64,000 nucleotides of DNA from Butyricicoccus pullicaecorum DSM 23266 (GTDB lineage Bacteria; Bacillota; Clostridia; Oscillospirales; Butyricicoccaceae), in the NCBI RefSeq assembly GCF_900167005.1, contig NZ_FUXW01000001.1, forward strand, positions 1 to 64,000, written 5' to 3'. The translations under genes were made by a program, and so were the position numbers. Positions 43,159 through 51,652 of this stretch are shown here, piece by piece (the stretch's first letter is position 1; each line of letters starts with the position of its first letter). The notes beneath the pieces were generated by a model. It made no database searches. It had not been told where the DNA came from and was given only the letters and a program-made list of their open reading frames with translations.

Positions 43159-43179
43159 AACAGAATAACCGTCAACCAA

Positions 43180-43214
43180 GAGGGATTTTCCGAACTACGG
43201 GAAATCCCTCTTTT
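43180..43214 (+). terminator. terminator after the serine recombinase gene
   Basis: GAGGGATTT/AAATCCCTC hairpin and TTTT. Confidence 0.8.
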
Positions 43215-43237
43215 ACGCCCAAAGAAAGGAGCCGCCT

Positions 43238-43429
43238 ATGGCAGAACAGACCCCCGACAGTATCATCACGACCCAGAGGAACGGGCAGACCATTGTTGCA
43301 GAGTTATTTTTCAATCACAGCAGCACAGAAACATTCCGCGACAAGTTGCTCAAACTGGTGCTTGCCGACAGTTCGCGTTTATCCGCGTCTGACGGTCAAG
43401 AGCCGGAAAAAACGGAAATCACGCGATAG
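43238..43429 (+). CDS. tnpW: TnpW-family transposon protein
   Basis: A 63-residue protein of the kind that follows serine recombinase genes in Tn4451-like IMEs. Features: TTQRNGQTIVAELFFNHSSTETFRDKLLKLVL, without recognised catalytic residues. AAAGGAG precedes the ATG. Function unknown; a recombination accessory role is only suggested by its constant position. Confidence 0.75.
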   Translation: MAEQTPDSIITTQRNGQTIVAELFFNHSSTETFRDKLLKLVLADSSRLSASDGQEPEKTEITR

Positions 43430-43562
43430 GAGCCGCCCGGACGAAGAATGGTTCATTGGGGCGGGTTCCATTTGAAAATCCCCATTTTCCCCAAGTCAAG
43501 AGCCGGGAAAAATCCCTCAAAAATGCCCCTCTTTCCAAAAGAGGGCGCAGAAAGGAGCATTT

Positions 43563-43859
43563 ATGCGAACAGGGCTTACCAAGCAGGAAAAGACCACCGA
43601 CATTTGGTTTGACGAGAAAGACCCGCTTATCCATATCCGCACCCACAACACCGCCTTGAAGAAACGGCTGCTTGATTACAGCCGCCGCTATCCGTCGATC
43701 TGCCAGCAGACCGACGCAGACCCCGAAACGGGCTGTATGGAGTTTGATATTGAGAAAGGTCGTTTCTCTTTCCGTCTGACCGCCCCATACAGCGAGGAAA
43801 GGCGGGAAGCGGCGCGACGGTTTGCCAGAGAAAACAACGCCGCCGACAGGCTGAAATAA
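43563..43859 (+). CDS. conserved IME protein of unknown function
   Basis: A 98-residue hydrophilic protein: DIWFDEKDPLIHIRTHNTALKKRL near the start and FDIEKGRFSFRLTAPYSEERREAARRFARE near the end. I recognise the pattern from clostridial IMEs but not a function. AAAGGAGC lies before the ATG. The 130 bp upstream (43430-43562) hold no gene I can support. Confidence 0.6.
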   Translation: MRTGLTKQEKTTDIWFDEKDPLIHIRTHNTALKKRLLDYSRRYPSICQQTDADPETGCMEFDIEKGRFSFRLTAPYSEERREAARRFARENNAADRLK

Positions 43860-43954
43860 TGTAGATTTGTTCATAGGTTTGTGCTATAATTTTCTCAAAG
43901 AAATAGAGCGATAAATCTTGAAATAGAGATGACAATTACAACGGATAATACGAA

Positions 43955-44764
43955 ATGGAGCAGTTTATTATGAACATGATTTTAAATGAAATTAAAACTA
44001 TTATGGAACAGAACAAGGAACGATATTTGCCGCAGGTAAAATTCAGCGATTTGGAAGAAAATGGGGCTGTCTATTTTATGAACAGCAAAGATGGAACAGA
44101 ATTTGAATGGTATGTCAATGATAAGTTGCCGCCTTTTATGATGTTTTATGATGATGAAGCCCAAATGGGTGCTATGAAACTTCTGCTTTATCGAGATGGA
44201 ACGGTGCGGGTGTTTGTCTTTGACAACGCTGGAAAGAATATGTGCAAAGAGGTTCGTACTCATATTGAGTGCGGAGAAGAACAATTATTGGATTTGGCTG
44301 TGCTTTTGAAGCATCAGGCAGAGGACAACAATAAATGGGACGCAAATATAGAAAGCCTCGGCACTAACATTCCTGTCAGCGATGAAATGAGGAATACTTT
44401 TTTGAATCATAAAAGTCAGTATGATAAAATTAAAAACATACGCACACTTATGAATCAAGGTGCACTCGTTTCAAGAAGAATTGTAGAGGAAGGTTGGAAA
44501 GTAGGCTTTATGTATAGACGTGAGCCAAATAATCCAGCAGACAGCGGATGGACATTTTTGGCAGGAAACGAAGATGAACATTATAATTCAGATATGAAAA
44601 ACATTGTATTGATGTCGCTTGGTGAAGTGTGCTATGAATTGGACAAGGATGTTTACGAATATATCACTGCTCCCATAGGAGCCGAATTTATTCGCACATC
44701 GGAAACGACATTTGAAGTTGATACGAAAAATAAATCCATTTTTCTTACGAAAAGACAAGTGTAG
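43955..44764 (+). CDS. DUF2185 (Imm33-like) domain protein, IME cargo
   Basis: A 269-residue soluble protein. The last ~90 residues (GALVSRRIVEEGWKVGFMYRREP, SGWTFLAGNEDEHY, NIVLMSLGEVCYELDKDVYEYITAPIGA) match the DUF2185/Imm33 immunity-type domain; the first ~150 residues are a separate domain I do not recognise. It has its own AT-rich promoter region (TATAAT at 43885-43890) and lower GC than the flanking IME genes, so it is probably inserted cargo. Immunity to a toxin is a guess; no toxin gene is adjacent. ATG 43970 is an alternative start. Confidence 0.65.
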   Translation: MEQFIMNMILNEIKTIMEQNKERYLPQVKFSDLEENGAVYFMNSKDGTEFEWYVNDKLPPFMMFYDDEAQMGAMKLLLYRDGTVRVFVFDNAGKNMCKEVRTHIECGEEQLLDLAVLLKHQAEDNNKWDANIESLGTNIPVSDEMRNTFLNHKSQYDKIKNIRTLMNQGALVSRRIVEEGWKVGFMYRREPNNPADSGWTFLAGNEDEHYNSDMKNIVLMSLGEVCYELDKDVYEYITAPIGAEFIRTSETTFEVDTKNKSIFLTKRQV

Positions 44765-44850
44765 CAAAACTAATAAATTACCCACAAGGGACAGCCGAGA
44801 AAATCGACTGTCCTTTTTCTATGCCGATAGGCAGAAAGGAGCGACCACCC

Positions 44851-45147
44851 ATGACGAAACCAAGAGAGAAAACCCGCGAGGAACTGACCGCCGAGATTGA
44901 GGACGGGAAGAAGAAAATCCGACAGCTTGAAAACCGGGAAAAGGTGTTGCGGCAAAAGCTGTCCCAAGAGGAACGCCGGACGCGCAGCCACCGGCTGATC
45001 GTCCGGGGCGCGGTCTTTGAGAGCATTGTGCCGGAAGCCAAGAGCATGACCGACGAGGAAGCCGCCACCTTTCTCCGGCTTGCCCTGACGAGCGAGGAAG
45101 CGCGGGCTTATCTGAAAAAACGCACCGAGGGCGGGAAAAGCGAATAA
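44851..45147 (+). CDS. DUF3847 mobilization accessory protein
   Basis: A 98-residue basic/acidic helical protein: MTKPREKTREELTAEIEDGKKK then a leucine-spaced coiled coil and LIVRGAVFESIVPEAKSMTDEEAATFLRLAL. Family DUF3847 proteins are always near MobA/MobL relaxases and probably act like MobC at the origin. ATG 44851 with AAAGGAG upstream; an ATG at 44821 lacks a site. It ends a few bases from the putative nic site. Confidence 0.75.
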   Translation: MTKPREKTREELTAEIEDGKKKIRQLENREKVLRQKLSQEERRTRSHRLIVRGAVFESIVPEAKSMTDEEAATFLRLALTSEEARAYLKKRTEGGKSE

Positions 45148-45154
45148 TCCCTTT

Positions 45155-45200
45155 GGAACAAAGGGCGCACTTATACACCCTTGCGGGCGTGTGCGCTCTG
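45155..45200 (-). other. oriT: putative oriT of the IME, IncQ-type nic
   Basis: On the minus strand, TAAGTGCGCCCT (45173-45162) matches the IncQ/MOBQ nic consensus exactly. Directly 5' of it on the same strand is an imperfect hairpin (ACACGCCC/GGGTGT around GCAA, 45192-45175), the usual oriT layout. It lies between the DUF3847 gene and the MOBQ-type relaxase gene. More small hairpins follow at 45246-45300 (GCGGC-TTT-GCCGC, AAGGGG-CTGCA-CCCCTT, GCCGC/GCGGC). Confidence 0.7.
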
Positions 45201-45378
45201 CCGAGGGCTTATCTCCGCACAGGGAACTTTCCCCGCGCTCCGATATGGCGGCTTTGCCGCAACAAGGGGCTGCACCCCTTGCGCCGCTTACGCGGCTATC
45301 TCTGCACACCCACAAAAACAGTACACCCGCCTTTGGCGTCTGTACCATTTTTGCGGGTTTTGTTATCCTATCCGGGAG

Positions 45379-46887
45379 GTGATACCCATAGCCATTTATC
45401 ATTGTAACATCAGCATTGTCAGCCGGGGCAAGGGCAAATCAGCCGTTGCCGCTGCCGCCTACCGAAGCGGCGAAAAGCTGACAAATGAGTGGGACGGAAT
45501 GACCCACGACTACACCCGCAAAGGCGGTGTTGTCCATACAGAAATCATGCTGCCGACCCACGCTCCGCCCTCTTTCTCTGACCGTTCAACCTTGTGGAAC
45601 AGCGTGGAGCTTTACGAGAAAGCCGGGAACGCCCAGCTTGCCAGAGAGATTGACGCGGCACTCCCCATAGAGTTATCCAGAGAGGAACAGATCCGGCTTG
45701 TCCGGGAATACTGTTCCTCTCAATTTGTTTCCAGAGGAATGTGCGTTGATTATGCCATTCACGACACCGGCAAAGGCAATCCCCATTGTCACATCATGCT
45801 CACCATGCGCCCCCTTGACGAGCGCGGCGCGTGGGCGGCGAAGTCCAGAAAGGAATATGACCTCGATGAAAACGGCGAGCGTATCCGCTTGCCAAGTGGC
45901 AGATACAAGACCCACAAAGTTGACCTGACCGGCTGGAACGACAAGGGCAACGCCCTCTTGTGGCGTAAGGCATGGGCGGATATTTCAAACGCCTACCTTG
46001 AACGAGCCGGAATCCCGCAGCGTATCGACCACCGCAGCAACGCCGAGCGCGGCATTGACGAGCTGCCTACCGTCCACATGGGTGTGGCGGCTTGCCAGAT
46101 GGAGAAGAAAGGTATAGTCACCGAGAAAGGCGAACTGAACCGCAATATCCAAAAGGCAAACCGCCTTATCCGGGAAATCCGGGCGCAGGTTGGGAAGCTC
46201 AAAGAGTGGATTGCCGACCTGTTCAAAGCGCGGGAAACCGCCCCGGAGCAACCACAACAATCCCCCGGCCTTGCAAATCTGCTGATGAAGTATTTGAGCG
46301 TTCAGAGAGAAAAGAGCCGGAAGTATTCGCAGAGTTGGCAAAGGCAGCACGCAGCCGACGAACTGAAAACCGTAGCGGCGGCGGTCAACTATCTTTACGA
46401 GCATGGTATCTCTACCCTTGACGAGCTGGACGCAGCCCTTTCCTCTGTCAGCGAACAGGCCGACGCTATCCGGGCGGGAATGAAAACCGCCGAGCAGCGC
46501 ATGAAAGAGCTGCAAAAGCTCATTGAGTACGGCAGGAATTATCAGACCTACAAGCCCGTACAAGACGAGTACCGGCAAATCCGCTGGAAAGGAAAACAGG
46601 AGAAGTTTGCGGAAGCCCGCCGCGCCGAGTTGACCCTTTGGAACGCGGCAAACCGCTATCTCCATGCCCATTTGCCGGAGGGTGTGAAAACCCTGCCGAT
46701 CTCCGCATGGGAGAAAGAATATGCCGCCCTCAAAACACAGAGGGAAACGGAATACGCCAAGCTGAAAGGCACCCGCAGCGACCTTTCCGAACTTCAAAAT
46801 ATCCGCAGGTGCGTGGATATTGCACTCCGCGCCGACCAGCCGGAACAGACGCAGACCCGCACCAAACGGCACGAACAGGAGAGATAA
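45379..46887 (+). CDS. mobL: MobA/MobL (MOBQ) relaxase
   Basis: A 502-residue relaxase that should nick the adjacent oriT and lead DNA transfer. The N-terminal domain reads IYHCNISIVSRGKGKSAVAAAAYRSG with the catalytic-Tyr region, and the metal-binding HxH is in GNPHCHIMLTMRP near residue 140. The C-terminal half is long helical/coiled coil. Start is uncertain: GTG 45379 is in frame but overlaps the GGGAGG; the well-spaced position (45388) holds ATA where a typical ATG would be. Confidence 0.85.
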   Translation: MIPIAIYHCNISIVSRGKGKSAVAAAAYRSGEKLTNEWDGMTHDYTRKGGVVHTEIMLPTHAPPSFSDRSTLWNSVELYEKAGNAQLAREIDAALPIELSREEQIRLVREYCSSQFVSRGMCVDYAIHDTGKGNPHCHIMLTMRPLDERGAWAAKSRKEYDLDENGERIRLPSGRYKTHKVDLTGWNDKGNALLWRKAWADISNAYLERAGIPQRIDHRSNAERGIDELPTVHMGVAACQMEKKGIVTEKGELNRNIQKANRLIREIRAQVGKLKEWIADLFKARETAPEQPQQSPGLANLLMKYLSVQREKSRKYSQSWQRQHAADELKTVAAAVNYLYEHGISTLDELDAALSSVSEQADAIRAGMKTAEQRMKELQKLIEYGRNYQTYKPVQDEYRQIRWKGKQEKFAEARRAELTLWNAANRYLHAHLPEGVKTLPISAWEKEYAALKTQRETEYAKLKGTRSDLSELQNIRRCVDIALRADQPEQTQTRTKRHEQER

Positions 46888-46948
46888 AGAAAAGGACGGG
46901 CAAGCTGTCCGTCCTTTACGCTGTTCAATTAGAGGAGAGGTAATAGCC

Positions 46949-47182
46949 CTAATTTTTCTTGTCAAATACTCCCCATACTGCAATCGCCAATCCGATAATC
47001 GCAACAATGATAGAAATGGTAAATGGCATAACTAAATCCATTCCTAAAAGGCAACCATACCATCCGCCAATACCATTGTAAGAGTACGGATTTAACGGAG
47101 ATAATACTGTCGCAACAATGATAGAAATTGTGCTGATAGCACCGATTGCCATAACTGCTATACCTAAAATAAGTTTTTTCAC
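46949..47182 (-). CDS. small two-helix membrane protein
   Basis: A 77-residue protein on the opposite strand to the rest of the IME. Two hydrophobic helices (residues about 3-25 and 48-70) flank a loop with SPLNPYSYNGIGGWYG. GTG start seven bases after AGAGGGG; the longer frame beginning at 47230 lacks a site. AT-rich, so another small cargo gene. Function not recognised. Confidence 0.55.
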   Translation of the reverse strand: MKKLILGIAVMAIGAISTISIIVATVLSPLNPYSYNGIGGWYGCLLGMDLVMPFTISIIVAIIGLAIAVWGVFDKKN

Positions 47183-47271
47183 TCTTGTTCCCCTCTCCAA
47201 TACTGATTTTGTCAATTTCATTATACTCAAGAATTATGAATAATTCAACCACAGAAAGCGAGGTATCAGTC

Positions 47272-49158
47272 ATGTACTATACCCAAGAACAAATAGACCG
47301 GGCAAACCAAGCCGACCTTGTTTTGTTCCTGCAATCGCAGGGGGAACCGCTGGAACGCGCCGGACAGGAATACCGATGGAAACGGCACGACAGCTTGACC
47401 GTCCGGGGCAACAAGTGGTATCGCCACAGCCAGAGCAAGGGCGGCGGCCCCGTTGATTTTGTCATGGAGTTTTTCGGCAAGAGCTTTACCGAAGCCGTTG
47501 AACTTCTCACAGGAGAAAAGGGAGCCGCGCCGCCGCAGGACTCCCCTCAATTCCGATTGCCGCCCCGCAGCCCCGACAACCGAACAGCGAGGAACTACCT
47601 CACCACAGCCCGCCGCATTGATGAAGATGTGACGGGCTTTTTCTTTGCCAGCGGCGATATTTACGAGGACGCAGCCCACCACAACGCCGTATTCGTGGGG
47701 CGGGACGGGGACGGAATACCACGCTACGCCCACAGCAAGGGAACGGCAGGAAACTTCCGGCTTGATGTGAAAGGCAGCGACAAAGCCTTTAACTTCTGCT
47801 ACCGGGGCGAGGGCGAAAGGCTTTTTGTCTTTGAAGCCCCCGTTGACCTGCTCTCTTTCCTCTGCCTGTTCAAAAAGGAATGGCAGAAGCAAAGCTACCT
47901 GTCATTGGGCGGCGTGGGAGAAAAAGCCCTGCTCCGCTTTCTCTCTGACCGTCCGAACATCAAGACCGTTTACCTCTGCCTTGACAGTGACGAAGCCGGG
48001 AACGACGCTTGCAGCCGCCTTGTGAAGCTCATGCCGGAGGGCTACACCGTCCACTGCCTTGTGCCGCTTTACAAGGACTGGAACGAAGTATTGCAGCACC
48101 GGGCGGAAATCACAGACGGGAAGTTTTTGCGGGAAGCCGTTTACGGCTTGAAAGAGCCGCCGCCACAGGAAGAAACGGTTGAGATTATCCGCATGAGCGA
48201 GGTTGACACACAAGCTGTTGAATGGCTATGGGAGCCGTATATCCCCTTTGGGAAAGTAACCATTGTGCAGGGCAACCCCGGCGAGGGCAAGACCACCTTT
48301 GCCCTGCGCCTTGCCGCCGCCTGCACCACAGGGGGAACGCTGCCGGGCATGAAGCCCCTGCCGCCATTCCAAGTGATTTACCAGACCGCCGAGGACGGGC
48401 TGGGCGATACCGTCAAGCCCCGCTTGATAGAAGCCGAAGCAGACCTTGACCGCGTTCTTGTCATTGACGAAGCCAAGCAGGAACTTACCCTATCTGACGA
48501 GCGTATAGAAAAAGCAATCACGCAGAACGGGGCGCGGCTGATAATCCTTGACCCCATACAGGCGTACATGGGCGAGAAAACCGACATGAACCGGGCGAAT
48601 GAAGTGCGCCCCATGTTCCGCAGGCTTGCCGAAGTTGCCGAGCGTACCGGCTGCGCCGTTATTCTTATCGGACACCTCAACAAAGCTGCCGGAGGGCAGA
48701 GCGCCTACCGGGGCTTAGGCTCTATCGACTTTCGAGCCGCCGCCCGTAGCGTCCTGCTGATCGGGCGCGTGAAGCGGGAGCCGAATGTGCGGGTAATCGT
48801 CCATGACAAATCTTCCCTTGCGCCGGAGGGCAAGCCCATAGCCTTTTGCCTTGACCCGGAAACAGGCTTTTCATGGATAGGCGAATATGACATTACTGCC
48901 GACGAGCTGCTATCCGGCGCGGGCGGGAACACCGCCACCAAGACCGAACAGGCGGAACGGCTGATACTGGACTTGCTTGCAGACGGGAAAGAGCTTGCCA
49001 GCGAGGACATTGTAAAGGCCGCAGCCGAAGCCGGAATATCCGAGAGAACGGTGCAGAACGCCAAGCGCAACATGGGCGGCATTTTGGGCGCAAGGCGCGT
49101 CGGCGGTCAATGGTACAACTTCATCAAGAAGAAGCAGCCGCCCGAACCCGCAAGCTGA
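47272..49158 (+). CDS. toprim/RepA-like AAA ATPase (DUF3991) of the IME
   Basis: A 628-residue primase-helicase-like protein. N-terminal DUF3991-type zinc-less primase region (residues about 1-95), toprim-like domain (FVFEAPVDLLSFLCLF near residue 185, YLCLDSDEAGNDA near residue 235), then a RecA/RepA-like ATPase with Walker A VQGNPGEGKTTFA near residue 333 and Walker B LIILDPIQAYMG near residue 423. It ends in a winged helix (ISERTVQNAKRNMGGI). It likely supports IME replication after excision or transfer. GAGG lies before the ATG. Confidence 0.82.
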   Translation: MYYTQEQIDRANQADLVLFLQSQGEPLERAGQEYRWKRHDSLTVRGNKWYRHSQSKGGGPVDFVMEFFGKSFTEAVELLTGEKGAAPPQDSPQFRLPPRSPDNRTARNYLTTARRIDEDVTGFFFASGDIYEDAAHHNAVFVGRDGDGIPRYAHSKGTAGNFRLDVKGSDKAFNFCYRGEGERLFVFEAPVDLLSFLCLFKKEWQKQSYLSLGGVGEKALLRFLSDRPNIKTVYLCLDSDEAGNDACSRLVKLMPEGYTVHCLVPLYKDWNEVLQHRAEITDGKFLREAVYGLKEPPPQEETVEIIRMSEVDTQAVEWLWEPYIPFGKVTIVQGNPGEGKTTFALRLAAACTTGGTLPGMKPLPPFQVIYQTAEDGLGDTVKPRLIEAEADLDRVLVIDEAKQELTLSDERIEKAITQNGARLIILDPIQAYMGEKTDMNRANEVRPMFRRLAEVAERTGCAVILIGHLNKAAGGQSAYRGLGSIDFRAAARSVLLIGRVKREPNVRVIVHDKSSLAPEGKPIAFCLDPETGFSWIGEYDITADELLSGAGGNTATKTEQAERLILDLLADGKELASEDIVKAAAEAGISERTVQNAKRNMGGILGARRVGGQWYNFIKKKQPPEPAS

Positions 49159-49256
49159 AAACGCAAAGTGCAGACCCTTTGCGCTTTGCACTTTCGCGCT
49201 TTCACCTTGATTGTGCGTCAATAACTCAAAATAGCACTTGACAAAACGCTTCATGG

Positions 49257-50822
49257 GGCACGGCGGCGGATATTACGCCCTATGTCGATCCGGTCCCCGA
49301 CCGGAACATCCCGCTGACCCAGACGGAAAAGCTCACCATGTCCAGCCGCCCGAAAAATCCCAAGTACGCCCGAAACAAAAACATCCTGGTCATCGGCGGC
49401 AGCGGCAGCGGCAAGACCCGTTTCTTCGTCAAGCCCTCCCTCATGCAGATGCACAGCAGCTATGTGGTCACCGATCCCAAAGGGCAGCTTTTGTCTGAGG
49501 TGGGAACCATGCTTCGCCGGGGCGCCCCCAAGCTGGACGAGAACGGAAAGCCCATGCGGGATGCCCGCGGGAAGGTCATCTATGAGCCGTACCGCATCAA
49601 GGTCCTCAACACCATCAACTTCAAAAAGAGCATGAAATACAACCCCTTCGCCTATATCCGGTCAGAGAAAGACATCCTCAAACTGGTCAATGTCATCATC
49701 GCCAACACCAAAGGCGACGGAGAAAAATCCTCCGAAGATTTTTGGGTCAAGGCCGAGCGGCTTTTGTACTGCGCCCTGATTGGGTACATTTGGTACGAGG
49801 CGGAGCCGGAAGAAAAGAACTTCCTCACGCTGCTGGAGCTCATCAACGCATCGGAGGCCAGAGAGGACGACGAGGAATTTCAGTCGCCCGTGGATATTCT
49901 GTTTGCCAAGCTGGAGAAGGAGCGCCCGGACCACTTCGCCGTGAAGCAGTACCGCAAATTCAAGCTGGCCGCCGGCAAGACCCTGAAATCCATCCTGATC
50001 AGCTGCGGCGCCCGCCTTGCCCCCTTCGATATTGCGGAGCTGCGGGAGATCATGTCGGACGACGAACTGGAGCTGGATACCCTGGGCGACCGGAAAACGG
50101 CGCTGTTCCTCATTATGAGCGACACGGACACCACCTTCAACTTCGTTATCGCCATGCTGCAAAGCCAGCTATTCAATCTCCTTTGCGACAAGGCGGACGA
50201 CGTGTACGGCGGCAGGCTGCCCGTCCATGTGCGGTGCCTCCTGGACGAGTTCGCCAATATCGGGCAGATACCCAACTTCGACAAGCTGATCGCCACCATC
50301 CGGAGCCGGGAAATCTCGACTTCTATTATTTTGCAGTCCCAAAGTCAGTTAAAGACCATCTACAAGGACGCCGCGGATACCATTGTAGGCAACTGCGACA
50401 CCACCTTGTTTTTGGGAGGCAAGGAGAAATCCACCCTGAAAGAAATCTCGGAGCTGCTGGGCAAGGAGACCATCGACAGCGTGGGTCAATCCGAGAACCG
50501 GGGCAGCCAGGTTTCCCACGGCCTCAACTATCAGAAATTAGGAAAGGAGCTGATGACCCAGGACGAGATCGCGGTGATGGACGGAGGCAAGTGTATCTTG
50601 CAGCTTCGAGGGGTGCGGCCGTTTTTCAGCGACAAGTTTGATATAACCCGCCATCCCCGCTACAAGTACCTTGCCGACGCCGACAAGAAAAACACCTTTG
50701 ACATTGAACGGTACATGAAACGCAGACCGGCCATTGTGAAGCCGGACGAGCCTTTCGATCTGTACGAATTGAAAGCCACCGACCTTCAACCCAACAATTC
50801 AACTGAACGAAAGGAAATGTGA
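49257..50822 (+). pseudogene. virD4: virD4 coupling protein, 3' part, interrupted by IME
   Basis: Continuation of the gene that starts at 40955. It resumes GTAADITPYVDPVPDRNIPL and holds the whole ATPase: Walker A IGGSGSGKTRFF near local residue 45, SYVVTDPKGQLL, LLDEFANIGQIPNFD (Walker B) and the TraG/VirD4 motif STSIILQSQSQLKTIY. Rejoined with the 5' part the protein would be 620 residues. A shorter protein could start at ATG 49338, but it would lack the membrane anchor. Confidence 0.9.
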
Positions 50823-50824
50823 AT

Positions 50825-50965
50825 ATGAGCTTTTTTACTAACGCTATCGACGTTTTGCAGACTCTGGTCATCGCCCTGGGCGGCGGCCTGTGCGTGTGGG
50901 GCGGCATCAACCTTCTGGAAGGTTACGGTCAGGACAACCCTGCCTCCAATGTTCATGTGTGGTAA
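50825..50965 (+). pseudogene. truncated Maff2-family membrane protein
   Basis: Begins like the small Maff2 proteins that follow virD4 in Tn1549-like elements: FTNAIDVLQTLVIALGGG then WGGINLLEGYGQDNPAS. It then changes to NVHVW and stops at 46 residues; normal members continue for a second helix (about 70 residues in all). The native end is lost at about 50943-50950, which marks the left junction of the cargo island. No virB6/virB4 genes follow. Confidence 0.75.
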
Positions 50966-51024
50966 AGTAACACATAAGAATTTGATAGACAGCAGCCACA
51001 TTATTCCTTAAAAATAAAAAACTA

Positions 51025-51068
51025 TTGACTTATGTACGAAATCGGATATAATAAGAATGTACGAAATC
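51025..51068 (+). promoter_or_regulatory. promoter and direct-repeat operator of the cargo MarR gene
   Basis: TTGACT (51025-51030), 16-bp spacer, TATAAT (51047-51052). ATGTACGAAATC occurs twice, at 51032-51043 (in the spacer) and 51057-51068 (after the -10), 25 bp apart, a likely regulator-binding pair. Confidence 0.6.
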
Positions 51069-51094
51069 AGACATATAAAAGGAGGAGGAAGATT

Positions 51095-51526
51095 TTGCAC
51101 TATTTAGAAACGGGACAATACACCTATTTAGCAGGAGAGATCAACGCTTTATACCACGAAGTGGCTGTAAAAATGGGTATTTCAGATAGCGTTCAAAATA
51201 TTCTGTATGTCCTTTGTGAGAAAGGCGGACAATGCCTGCAAAGTGAAATCAGTAAGCTTACAGGTATCAGTCGCCAGACAATCAATTCAGCCATTCGCAA
51301 ATTAGAAAAAGAGGAAATTGTCTATCTGGAACAAGGGAAAGGCAGAAATACCATTCTCTGTCTAACGGAAAAGGGAAAGAAATTTTCAGCAGAAAAAATA
51401 ATGCCTTTGCATGAGATTGAGAATAAAATCTGGAATGAATGGACGGCGGAGGAACAACAGCAATATCTGACGCTTACAAAAAAATATCGTGACGGATTAA
51501 AAAAATATCTGGAAGCCATGTTATAA
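51095..51526 (+). CDS. MarR-family regulator of the cargo exporter
   Basis: A 143-residue MarR protein: helix-turn-helix LQSEISKLTGISRQTINSAIRKLEKE (residues about 50-75) and wing IVYLEQGKGRNTILCLTEKGK. TTG start at 51095, six bases after GGAGGAGG; an ATG at 51032 would lie in the promoter. It probably controls itself and the MFS exporter 127 bp downstream. Confidence 0.82.
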   Translation: MHYLETGQYTYLAGEINALYHEVAVKMGISDSVQNILYVLCEKGGQCLQSEISKLTGISRQTINSAIRKLEKEEIVYLEQGKGRNTILCLTEKGKKFSAEKIMPLHEIENKIWNEWTAEEQQQYLTLTKKYRDGLKKYLEAML

Positions 51527-51563
51527 AAACAAAAATCAAAATCTTTTGAAGGGAGGTGGCTTG

Positions 51564-51618
51564 ATGTCGGCAGCAGTATAATAAGGGGATTATCACACTT
51601 GATATTGTCCCCTGTTTG
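51564..51618 (+). promoter_or_regulatory. leader peptide and hairpin before the MFS gene (possible attenuator)
   Basis: GGGAGGTGG and ATG at 51564 open a five-residue reading frame (MSAAV, stop 51579-51581). Two bases later begins a hairpin AGGGGA (51584-51589)/TCCCCT (51608-51613) followed by GTTTG. A translated leader beside a hairpin is the layout of drug-responsive attenuation. Confidence 0.45.
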
Positions 51619-51652
51619 AAAAACTATTTTGAAAATGAGAGGACAATTTGAT

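Larger units (their letters stand above)
41252..49256 (+). mobile_element. 8.0-kb integrative mobilizable element inserted in virD4
   Basis: The ends are marked by the 4-bp direct repeat ATGG (41248-41251 and 49253-49256). Joining 41251 to 49257 restores virD4 in frame (RW|GTAAD). Near the ends are imperfect inverted sequences (41252-41279, beginning AGTGC and ending GACGC; 49215-49238, beginning GCGTC and ending GCACT), probably recombinase arms. Gene content: serine recombinase, TnpW, a 98-residue protein, DUF2185 cargo, DUF3847, oriT, MobA/L relaxase, a small membrane protein, toprim/RepA-like protein. This is a Tn4451-style IME. Confidence 0.88.

Noticed and set aside
45181-45378. N-terminal extension of the relaxase
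   Set aside because: The frame is open but runs through oriT hairpins, and the protein family begins at about IYHCNISIV.
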